Position numbers and translations under genes: made by a program
Assembly (NCBI GenBank): GCA_963752045.1
Contig: CAVVWN010000014.1
Span: 124,001 to 188,000, forward strand
Length of the DNA: 64,000 nt
Reading direction: 5' to 3'
From: DATKDF01 sp963752045
GTDB taxonomy: Bacteria; Acidobacteriota; Vicinamibacteria; Vicinamibacterales; SCN-69-37
The notes under the pieces: generated by a model
Databases searched by the model: none
Told to the model about the DNA's origin: nothing
What the model saw: only the letters and a program-made list of their open reading frames with translations
In this document: positions 16,720 to 23,931 of the stretch, in pieces
Numbering within the stretch: position 1 is the stretch's first letter
Layout of the letters: the number at the start of each line of letters is the position of its first letter

Positions 16720-19134
16720 TCAGTAGAGCAGGTATCTCGACGCCAGCAGCCGCCAGCGCCGTTCGGCCCGCGCCCACGAGGCGGCTGTCACGGCAGGGTC
16801 TTCGCCGGCCCGTATCCGCTCGAGATCGGCCCGCGACCCGAAGAGCCGGGCCGCCGCGTCGATCTCGAAGTCGCTCCGGAAGAGCCTGACGAGAGCCGAC
16901 GCGATTTCAACGCCAAGACGGACCGGCTGCACCTGATCGCGGTTGGTGATCGTGATGAACACGCCGCCGCAGGCCTCGCCGGCGTACTTGCTCGACTGGG
17001 GCGTGAAGCGAACCGCATAGAACCGAACGCCCGGCACCTGGCGCGCGTTGAGGGCCTCGGCGAGCGACACACCGTCGATCCAGGGCGCACCCAGCTGCTC
17101 GAACGGCGTGTCCGTGCCGCGGCCGACCGACACGTTGGTCCCTTCGAACGCGCCAAGCCCGGGATAGAGCGTGGCCGCATACAGGTTGCGCATGTTGGGC
17201 GACGGATTCACCCACGGCAGGCTGGTCTCATCGAACCACGCGTCGCGGCGCCACCCCGACATGGCGACGACCGTGAGATCCGCCCCGATTCCCGATTCTT
17301 CATTGAAGAGCTTCGCCAGCTCCCCCATCGTCAGGCCGTGCCGGATGGGCATCGCCGCGAAGTACCCGGTGAAGCCGAGGGCCGTCTCGTCGAGCGGCGG
17401 CCCCTCCATGCGGAGGCCGCCAATCGGATTGGGCCGATCCAGCACGACCACCTTGATCCGGCGCGCCGCAGCCGCCTCCATCACGTAGGCCATCGACGTC
17501 ATGTAGGTGTAGAAACGCGCGCCGATGTCCTGCAGATCAATGACGACGGCGTCGAGTCCCGCGAGCATCTCGTCGGTCGGCCGGCGGGTGCTTCCGTAGA
17601 GCGAATGAATCGGCAGCCCAGTGACCTCGTCACGGGTCGACGGCACGGCAGCATCGAGGATTCCCCGGATGCCGTGCTCCGGGCTCATGAGCGACACGAG
17701 GCTCACGCCCGGCGCATTCGAGAGCAGGTCGATGGCCGTCGCGCCGTCGCGCGCCACGCCGGTGTGGTTCGTGAGAAGCGCCACCCGCATGCCCGAGAGG
17801 TCGGCGAAACCGCGCGAGCGCAGCACGTCGAGCCCGGTCATCACCGGCGTCGTGGCCGCGGCGGCAGCCGGGCCGGCCGCGGCCGGGCGGCGAAGGCTCC
17901 AGCCGGCCGCGCGTGCCGACTCGGGCACAGGGGTCGTGAGCGCGGAGGCGGCCAGCGTGGCGATGCGCGCCCGGAGCGGCGTGACGTCACCGGCGCCATC
18001 CGGGTGCACCCGATTCGAGAGAAACACGACGAAGAGCTCCGTGGCCGGATCGATCCAGATCGACGTGCCGGTAAATCCCGTATGCCCGAACGACCCGAGC
18101 GGCAGCAGCTCGCCGCGGTTGGCCGAGTACGACGAGTCGAAATCCCAGCCCAGGCCGCGCACGTTCGGCTCGCCTGCCGGCGTGGCCGGCGAGGTCATGC
18201 GCGCCACGGTGAGCGGCGACAGGATCCGCGTGCCCCCGAAGGCTCCGCCGCCAAGCAGCATGCGCGCGAACACCGCCAGGTCGGCGGCTGTGCTGAACAG
18301 CCCCGCATGACCGGCGACGCCCTGCATGCGGCGCGCCGTCGGATCGTGCACCTTGCCACGAAGCATGACCGCACCCGGCACGCTGCACGGCCAGGCGTAC
18401 GGCGTGCACGGCTGCGTGGGCGCAATCCTCGATGCCATCGCCGCCGGAGGGTTGAACATCGTCTCGCGCATGCCGAGCGGCTCGAAGATGCGTGCGCGCA
18501 CGAACTCGTCGAACGGCACCGTCGACAAACGCGCGACGATGTCGGCCAGCAGGAAGAAGTTGATGTCGGAGTAGACGAACCGGGTGCCGGGTGGGTCAGT
18601 GGGGACTTCGTCGATAGCAAGCGAAATGGCCGTGTCGTAGCCGACCCAGTCTTCGGTCAAATCGAGGTCGGGCCGGAGGCCGGACATGTGCGTGAGCAGG
18701 TCGCGGACCGTGATGCGGCCCTTGCCGTTTCGCTCGAAACCGGGAATGAACGTGGCGACGGGATCGGAGAGTCGCAACGTCCCCTCTTCGACGAGCATCA
18801 TGACCGCGGTCGTCGTGGCCACGACCTTGGTGAGCGAGGCCAGATCGAACATCGTGTCGAGCGTCATCGGCTCGTTGGCCGGGACGAGGGCGCGCCGGCC
18901 GTAGGCCTTCTGCCAGACCACGGCATCGCCACGCCCGACGAGGACGACGGCGCCCGGTAACTGGTTGTCCCGAATGGCTTGTTCGACGACGGCGTCGATG
19001 CGGTCGAGCCGGGCGGCATCAAGCCCGGCAGCGGCGGGAGCCTGGACCGGCGGCGCGCCGGCCGGCAGCCCGGCAGAAGCCGTGACGACCGCTGCGGCCA
19101 GACAGAGCGCGGCCAGGCGACGGTGGTGCCGCAT
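16720..19134 (-). CDS. Fusion of beta-lactamase-fold amidase-like domain and NamZ exo-beta-N-acetylmuramidase
   Basis: The 804-residue secreted protein has a signal peptide (about residues 1-30), a serine beta-lactamase-fold domain (about 35-390) with S100-L-T-K103, a YSD motif and HTG, and a second domain (about 430-800) of the DUF1343/NamZ family (GMRVALLTNHTGVARDG, SPEHGIRG, VVIDLQDIGARFYTYM, LDRPNPIGG). NamZ releases MurNAc from the non-reducing end of glycan strands. In Bacillus the neighbouring AmiE, a beta-lactamase-fold amidase, removes the peptide. The fusion would join both steps of cell-wall recovery. The ATG at 19134 sits 9 nt after a TATAAT on the minus strand. Confidence 0.9.
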   Translation of the reverse strand: MRHHRRLAALCLAAAVVTASAGLPAGAPPVQAPAAAGLDAARLDRIDAVVEQAIRDNQLPGAVVLVGRGDAVVWQKAYGRRALVPANEPMTLDTMFDLASLTKVVATTTAVMMLVEEGTLRLSDPVATFIPGFERNGKGRITVRDLLTHMSGLRPDLDLTEDWVGYDTAISLAIDEVPTDPPGTRFVYSDINFFLLADIVARLSTVPFDEFVRARIFEPLGMRETMFNPPAAMASRIAPTQPCTPYAWPCSVPGAVMLRGKVHDPTARRMQGVAGHAGLFSTAADLAVFARMLLGGGAFGGTRILSPLTVARMTSPATPAGEPNVRGLGWDFDSSYSANRGELLPLGSFGHTGFTGTSIWIDPATELFVVFLSNRVHPDGAGDVTPLRARIATLAASALTTPVPESARAAGWSLRRPAAAGPAAAAATTPVMTGLDVLRSRGFADLSGMRVALLTNHTGVARDGATAIDLLSNAPGVSLVSLMSPEHGIRGILDAAVPSTRDEVTGLPIHSLYGSTRRPTDEMLAGLDAVVIDLQDIGARFYTYMTSMAYVMEAAAARRIKVVVLDRPNPIGGLRMEGPPLDETALGFTGYFAAMPIRHGLTMGELAKLFNEESGIGADLTVVAMSGWRRDAWFDETSLPWVNPSPNMRNLYAATLYPGLGAFEGTNVSVGRGTDTPFEQLGAPWIDGVSLAEALNARQVPGVRFYAVRFTPQSSKYAGEACGGVFITITNRDQVQPVRLGVEIASALVRLFRSDFEIDAAARLFGSRADLERIRAGEDPAVTAASWARAERRWRLLASRYLLY

Positions 19135-19143
19135 GATGGCCGG

Positions 19144-19149
19144 ATTATA
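19144..19149 (-). promoter_or_regulatory. TATAAT -10 box of the amidase-NamZ fusion gene
   Basis: A perfect minus-strand TATAAT ends 9 nt before the ATG at 19134, so the leader is predicted to be about 2 nt. It abuts the terminator hairpin of the upstream csoR gene. Confidence 0.6.
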
Positions 19150-19152
19150 AAT

Positions 19153-19185
19153 CGGCCCCTGGCGAGCGCATCTCACCAGGGGCCG
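19153..19185 (-). terminator. Hairpin terminator after csoR
   Basis: A 10-bp perfect stem (19153-19162 CGGCCCCTGG with 19176-19185) carries an inner GAG/CTC pair in its loop. On the minus strand it follows the csoR stop by 27 bp and is followed by ATTTATAAT, a weak T-rich run that doubles as the next promoter. Confidence 0.65.
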
Positions 19186-19212
19186 TATGGTTCGGGTCGT
19201 CGTGGGTGGGGC

Positions 19213-19497
19213 TTATTTGGCGAAGCGGTCGAAGATGTCGACAAGCTCGCTCAACTGCTTCTTTCGTTCGACGTCCCCCTTCGAAACGCCGTCGGTGACG
19301 CAGTTATCCACGTGATATCGGAAAATCGCAAGGCTGATGCGGTTCAGGGCCGCTTCGGCCGCCGCGAGTTGCTGAAGTATTTCCACGCACAGGCGGGGCT
19401 CCTGCACCATCCGTCGAATTCCACGGATCTGCCCCTCGATGCGGTTGAGACGGGTCACCAGCGCATGTTGTTCGGTTTGTCCAAGCACTTCGCTCAC
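19213..19497 (-). CDS. csoR: CsoR-family copper-sensing transcriptional repressor
   Basis: This 94-residue all-helical DUF156 protein has the CsoR copper ligand set Cys37, His62, Cys66 (RLCVEIL, RYHVDNC), matching the spacing of mycobacterial CsoR. Copper binding releases it from DNA. A GGAGG at 19509-19505 is 7 nt from the GTG at 19497 but only 1 nt from the GTG at 19503, so the inner GTG is the better start. No copper exporter or chaperone lies next to it in this window, although an oxidase assembly cluster is 2.5 kb away. Confidence 0.88.
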   Translation of the reverse strand: MSEVLGQTEQHALVTRLNRIEGQIRGIRRMVQEPRLCVEILQQLAAAEAALNRISLAIFRYHVDNCVTDGVSKGDVERKKQLSELVDIFDRFAK

Positions 19498-19790
19498 TTT
19501 CACTCCTCCAGGGAGTGCCTCCTACCACGCACGAACCGCTCGCAATCCGGCGTGCGGGACCGTCAAAGGCTACACCTGAATACGCGCGCCTCCATGGCGC
19601 CGTTACAGGTACTGGTATTGGACACCAGGTGAGGCCCGTTGATTCGCCCCCGGCCGGCGGCCCCTATCAGCCTGACTCCAGCATATACGGGGGTATCCGA
19701 AGGAACTACGGGGATTCGGGCTGGCCGTGCCATCGGTGGAAAGCCGGCGGCAAGCGAAGCTCCGGAGAAGCCCGCCGCAAACCTGAGAAA
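19498..19790. other. Spacer between csoR and the hydrolase operon, with candidate CsoR operator at 19685-19696
   Basis: The 290-bp divergent spacer holds ATAC-GGGG-GTAT (19685-19696), a short dyad around a G-run, which is the layout of known CsoR operators. A second TACGGGG follows at 19708-19714. No gene-like frame is seen. The dyad lies about 190 bp from csoR and 95 bp from the hydrolase start, so it could regulate either side. Confidence 0.45.
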
Positions 19791-20435
19791 ATGGTCGCCA
19801 TGCAGGTGGAGCTTGCCGGCCCGGCCGGTCCTCTCGAAGCGCTCATCGACGAACCGGCCCCGGTCGGGGCGGCGTCCCCCCGGGCAGCCGTGGTCTTCGG
19901 CCACCCCCACCCGCAGCACGGCGGCACGATGCATACGAAGGCGGTCTATCAGGGCGCCAAGGGGCTCGTCCGAATCGGCTGCGCCGTCCTGCGCTTCAAT
20001 TTCCGGGGCGTGGGCGCGAGCGCCGGGACGTTCGACAACGGAGTGGGCGAAACCGACGACTACCGGGCGGCCGTGGACTTCATGGCCCACCGTTACCCGG
20101 GGGTGCCGCTCTGGACCGCCGGCTTTTCGTTCGGCGCGTGGGTGGCCCTCGAGGTGGGTGCCGCCGACCCCCGCGTTTCAACCCTCATCGGAATCGCCCC
20201 TCCCGTGGCCGGCCGAGGATACGATTTCCCCGGGACGCTCGAAACCGAGAAGGCCAAGTTCCTGGTGCAGGGAGACATGGACGAAATCTGCCCGCTCAAG
20301 GACCTGTGGGCCTTTTATGGCAAGCTCAGGGAACCAAAGGAGCTCGTCATCATCGATGGCGCCAACCATCTGTTCGAAGGACAGACGGTGGAAGTCGGCG
20401 AAGCGCTGGCAGATCTGCTCGGCGAAGGTGAGTGA
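19791..20435 (+). CDS. Alpha/beta hydrolase (COG2945-like)
   Basis: This 214-residue protein has an alpha/beta-hydrolase core: VVFGHPHPQHGGTMHTK oxyanion region, NFRGVGASAG, the nucleophile elbow GFSFGAW, Asp in QGDMDEICP and His in IDGANHLFEG. The order and length match the small cytoplasmic COG2945 hydrolases. The ATG at 19791 or 19800 could be used; both precede the first strand. It is 6 bp upstream of the acyl-CoA dehydrogenase gene and likely heads the operon, possibly as a thioesterase or esterase. Confidence 0.88.
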   Translation: MVAMQVELAGPAGPLEALIDEPAPVGAASPRAAVVFGHPHPQHGGTMHTKAVYQGAKGLVRIGCAVLRFNFRGVGASAGTFDNGVGETDDYRAAVDFMAHRYPGVPLWTAGFSFGAWVALEVGAADPRVSTLIGIAPPVAGRGYDFPGTLETEKAKFLVQGDMDEICPLKDLWAFYGKLREPKELVIIDGANHLFEGQTVEVGEALADLLGEGE

Positions 20436-20441
20436 CACGAG

Positions 20442-22184
20442 ATGACAACTGGCACCGGCAGGCGCGGAGGCGATTGGCTCGTGCGAATGACGGAACCGTC
20501 GTCCGTCTTTTCGCCGGAGCGGCTGAGCGACGAGCATCGGCTGATTGCCCAGATGGCCGCCGAGTTCGTGTCGAAGGAAGTCGAACCTGCGCTTCCGGAC
20601 CTCGAGGCCAAACGCTGGGACGTCGTGCGCCGGCTCGTGCTGCGAGCGGGCGAGCTCGGACTGCTCGGCACGGACGTTCCGGAAGCGATGGGCGGCGCGG
20701 GCCTCGACAAGGCTACGTCGATCATCGCGACCGAGGCGGTGGGCGCGTGTCCGTCCTTTGCCGCGACGTTCGGCGGGCAGACGGGGTTGGCCCTGATTCC
20801 TATCCTCTGCTTCGGCACCGCCGATCAGAAGGCGAGATACCTGCCTGGCATCCTGTCGGGCGAGACCATCGGCGCGTACTGCCTCAGCGAGGCCGCGTCG
20901 GGATCGGACGCGCTCGGGGCCCGGGCGCGCGCCACGCGGGAGGCCGACGGCTCGTGGCGGCTCAACGGTGAGAAGCTCTGGGTCACGAACGGCGGCTTCG
21001 CCGACCTCTTCATCGTGTTCGCCAAGGTCGATGGCGAGCACTTCTCCGCCTTCATCGTCGAACGCGGTTCGAGCGGCGTCGCGATTGGCAAGGAAGAGCA
21101 CAAGATGGGCCTGCACGGGTCCTCGACGACGCCACTCGTGCTGACCGATGCGGTGGTGCCGGCCGGCAATCTGCTGGGCCAGGTAGGCAAGGGCCACAAG
21201 ATCGCGTTCAACGTGCTCAATTACGGCCGGTTCAAGCTGGCCGCCATGTGCACGGGCGGCGCCAGGCCGGCAGTGGCCGAAGCGGCCACCTACGCACTTT
21301 CCCGCCGGCAGTTCGGCCAGCCCATCGCGTCGTTCGGCGCCATCCAGCACAAGCTGGCCGAGATGGCCATTCGCCTGTACGCGGTCGAGAGCATGCTCTA
21401 TCGGACGACGGGCCTCATCGACGACGCCATTGCGCTCACGGCGGGCGACGAGGGGGCTGTGGCCGGGGTGCTGGAAGAGTTCGCGCTCGAAGCCTCGCTG
21501 CTCAAGGTGGCCGCAAGCGAGATGACCGACTTCGTGCTCGACGAGAACCTCCAGATTCACGGCGGCAACGGATTCGTGCGCGACTATCCGGCGGAGCGTC
21601 GCTTCCGGGATGCGCGCGTGAACCGGATCTTCGAGGGCACAAACGAGATTAACCGGCTGCTGATGCCAGGCCTCCTCATCAAGCGGGCGCGCGCCGGCGC
21701 GATCCCGCTCTTCGAGCACATGGGGCCCCAACCCGAAGAACCGGCCGACGCTCCCGGTACCGGAACGCCTGGCGAGATCCCGGTCGCGTCGGCCTTGAAG
21801 GCAGTGACGCTCTCGATCCTCGGGCTCGCGCTCGACCGCCATGGTGACGCGCTCGGACGCGAACAGGAAGTGGCCATGCTCGTGTCGGACCTGATCATCG
21901 ACACGTTTGCCGTCGAGAGCGTGGCGCTTCGAGCCGCCGCACGCGACGGTGACGGGGCGACAACGCTCCACGCCGATGCCGCAACGGTGTTCGCGCACGA
22001 CGCGGCACTGCGCGCCAGGACCGTTGCGGCGACCGCCATCGGCGCACTGGCCGAGGGCGACGCCGCACGGCAGGCGCTCGATCGAATCGACCGGATCCTG
22101 CCGAACCAGCCCATCGATACCATTACGCCCCGCCGTCGCATCGCGCAGGCGGTCATCGACCGCAGGAGGTACCCGTTCTCGTGA
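20442..22184 (+). CDS. Acyl-CoA dehydrogenase with C-terminal extension
   Basis: The 580-residue flavoprotein oxidises acyl-CoA to trans-2-enoyl-CoA. Signatures are AYCLSEAASGSDALG (FAD/substrate binding), GEKLWVTNGGFADLF, RRQFGQPIASFGAIQHKLAEMA, QIHGGNGFVRDYPAERRFRDARV and FEGTNEINR with a candidate catalytic Glu. The extra roughly 170 C-terminal residues resemble the ACAD9/VLCAD-type subgroup, which favours long chains. Alternative starts are ATG 20442 and ATG 20487; the latter precedes SSVFSPERL and fits the family better. The TGA overlaps the next GTG by 4 bp. Confidence 0.93.
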   Translation: MTTGTGRRGGDWLVRMTEPSSVFSPERLSDEHRLIAQMAAEFVSKEVEPALPDLEAKRWDVVRRLVLRAGELGLLGTDVPEAMGGAGLDKATSIIATEAVGACPSFAATFGGQTGLALIPILCFGTADQKARYLPGILSGETIGAYCLSEAASGSDALGARARATREADGSWRLNGEKLWVTNGGFADLFIVFAKVDGEHFSAFIVERGSSGVAIGKEEHKMGLHGSSTTPLVLTDAVVPAGNLLGQVGKGHKIAFNVLNYGRFKLAAMCTGGARPAVAEAATYALSRRQFGQPIASFGAIQHKLAEMAIRLYAVESMLYRTTGLIDDAIALTAGDEGAVAGVLEEFALEASLLKVAASEMTDFVLDENLQIHGGNGFVRDYPAERRFRDARVNRIFEGTNEINRLLMPGLLIKRARAGAIPLFEHMGPQPEEPADAPGTGTPGEIPVASALKAVTLSILGLALDRHGDALGREQEVAMLVSDLIIDTFAVESVALRAAARDGDGATTLHADAATVFAHDAALRARTVAATAIGALAEGDAARQALDRIDRILPNQPIDTITPRRRIAQAVIDRRRYPFS

Positions 22185-22798
22185 CCAGACATTTCTCCGC
22201 GCTCGTGCTCTTGTGCGTCATGGCGGCCTGCACGTCGGGTCCGCCCCCGCCAGTCGACGAACGCCCGCACGAAGAGCAGATCCTCGACTGGCGGACCCGA
22301 AGGGATCAGTTCTTCAGAAACGCCGCGGAGTCACCGCTGCTCCCGGAAGACAAGGCGACGTTTACCGGCCTGCCGTACTACCCGATTGACGGCAGTCTGC
22401 GGGTGCCGGCGTTTCTCACCGAGGAACGCACCAACCCGCCCGTGATCATCGAGTTGCAGACATCATCGTCGCAACCGGACCGGATGCGTCGGGTCGGCAC
22501 GCTCGGGTTCACGCTGAATGGCCAGACGCACACACTCACGGCGTTCGCGCCGGCCGACATGCGCGTCATCACGAGGCTCTTCGTGCCGTTTGGTGACGCC
22601 ACGGGCGGCACCGAGACGTATAAGGGCGGCCGTTACCTGGACCTCGACAGAACCCCGACCGGGCTCTACGACCTGGACTTCAACAGGGCCTATCACCCGA
22701 ACTGCGTCTACAACATCTCCTGGGTGTGCCCGATCCCGCCCCGCGAGAACCACCTGCCCGTGCCGATTCGTGCTGGCGAGCGGCTGCCGCCGTCATGA
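22181..22798 (+). CDS. DUF1684 lipoprotein
   Basis: This 205-residue protein has a lipobox (VMAAC) and the DUF1684 core: HEEQILDWRTRRDQFF, YYPIDGSLRVPAF, LTAFAPAD, LFVPFGDATGGTETYKGGRYLDL and DFNRAYHPNCVYN. DUF1684 proteins occur widely in soil bacteria with no proven function. The GTG at 22181 overlaps the dehydrogenase stop (GTGA) and its TGA overlaps the next ATG, so it is translated as part of the operon. Confidence 0.9.
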   Translation: MTRHFSALVLLCVMAACTSGPPPPVDERPHEEQILDWRTRRDQFFRNAAESPLLPEDKATFTGLPYYPIDGSLRVPAFLTEERTNPPVIIELQTSSSQPDRMRRVGTLGFTLNGQTHTLTAFAPADMRVITRLFVPFGDATGGTETYKGGRYLDLDRTPTGLYDLDFNRAYHPNCVYNISWVCPIPPRENHLPVPIRAGERLPPS

Positions 22799-23472
22799 CC
22801 GCCGGCCGGGCCCGCGCCGTGGTCTTCGACTTCGACGGCGTGCTGGCCGACACCGAGCGGCTGCACTGGTCGGCTTTTCAGGACACCTTTGCGCCTCGCG
22901 GCTGGCTGCTCGACGAGGCGACGTATTTCGCGAGTTATCTCGGTTTCGACGACCGCGGGCTCGTGACCGCATTCGCGCGTGACCGCGGCATTACCATCGA
23001 GCCACACGACCTCGACGCCATCGTGAAGGCCAAGGAGCAGCACTTCGCCCGGCGGCTTGGCGCCGGCGGGGCGCTTTTCCCGAACGCAGCTTCATGCATC
23101 AGGCGACTGGCCGGTCGCTATCGGTTGGCCATTGCCTCAGGCGCCCTCCGGCGCGAGATCACCTTCATCCTCGATACGGCGGGCCTGTCACCGGCCTTCT
23201 CCGCCGTCGTCGGAGCCGACGATGTGGCGAGAGGCAAGCCGGCACCGGATAGCTACACCGAAGCGACGCGCCAGCTTGGAGTGGCGCCGGGCACGGCAGT
23301 GGCGGTCGAGGACTCGCGCTGGGGGCTCGAGGCGGCACGCGCCGCCGGCCTGCCTGCCATCGGCATCACCACGAGCTACCCCGCGTCAGAGCTCGACCCG
23401 GCCGATGCCATCATCGGCTCGCTCGACGAGCTGACCGACGCCCTGGTCGAGGCGGTGGCGGCGGGCGGCTGA
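22795..23472 (+). CDS. HAD-superfamily phosphatase / beta-phosphoglucomutase-like
   Basis: This 225-residue HAD has VFDFDGVLADTE (nucleophile and acid/base Asp), IASGALRREI (motif II), the Lys of RGKPAPDSY (motif III) and VEDSRWGLEAA (motif IV). The DFDGVLADTE motif and C1-type cap fit the beta-phosphoglucomutase/phosphatase branch. The substrate cannot be read from sequence. The ATG overlaps the DUF1684 stop by 4 bp; it is the last gene of the operon. Confidence 0.88.
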   Translation: MTAGRARAVVFDFDGVLADTERLHWSAFQDTFAPRGWLLDEATYFASYLGFDDRGLVTAFARDRGITIEPHDLDAIVKAKEQHFARRLGAGGALFPNAASCIRRLAGRYRLAIASGALRREITFILDTAGLSPAFSAVVGADDVARGKPAPDSYTEATRQLGVAPGTAVAVEDSRWGLEAARAAGLPAIGITTSYPASELDPADAIIGSLDELTDALVEAVAAGG

Positions 23473-23550
23473 CGCCCGATTGGCCGCCGGCATCCTTTTG
23501 CCGCTCGACCTCGTCTATGTGAGAAACGAGGCACGTTTGTGCGTTGCCAT

Positions 23551-23573
23551 ACTATGGACTCCAATATATAGTC
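23551..23573 (+). promoter_or_regulatory. Promoter and candidate PadR operator
   Basis: TATAGT at 23567-23572 ends 8 nt before the padR-like ATG at 23581, predicting an almost leaderless transcript. The box lies inside a dyad, ACTAT (23551-23555) and ATAGT (23568-23572), with a second GACT/AGTC pair nested. Autoregulation by PadR at this dyad is a reasonable inference. Confidence 0.5.
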
Positions 23574-23580
23574 GTCCATC

Positions 23581-23925
23581 ATGACCATACGCAGCCCGAT
23601 CGACGAGGCCAAGAAAGGCAGTGCGGAACTGCTGATCCTCGCCCTGGTGGCCCGGGAGGACCTGCACGGGTACGAGCTGGCCCGACGCATCGAGTCCGAA
23701 TCGAACGGCACGCTGACATTCACGCTGGCGTCGCTCTACTCGACGCTGTACCGCATGGAGAATCGAGGCTGGATTCGAGGCCGCTGGGTGGAAAAAGCGG
23801 GCCAGCGGCGACGCTGCCATTATCGGATTACGGAGGCCGGACGACGGGTGCTCGAAGCCCAGCGGGCCGACTGGGCGCGGTTTGTCGCCGCGCTCGGCCG
23901 CGTGGCTGGCGTGCGCTACGCCTGA
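23581..23925 (+). CDS. PadR-family transcriptional regulator (acidobacterial type)
   Basis: This 114-residue winged-helix protein has the PadR signature (GSAELLILALVAREDLHGYELARRIE, SLYSTLYRMENRGWIRG, RRCHYRITEAGRRVLE). It lies 6 bp upstream of an ADOP-type permease, the standard acidobacterial pairing, and probably represses itself and the permease until a ligand binds. The ATG is directly behind a TATAGT box. Confidence 0.93.
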   Translation: MTIRSPIDEAKKGSAELLILALVAREDLHGYELARRIESESNGTLTFTLASLYSTLYRMENRGWIRGRWVEKAGQRRRCHYRITEAGRRVLEAQRADWARFVAALGRVAGVRYA

Positions 23926-23931
23926 TGCGAG

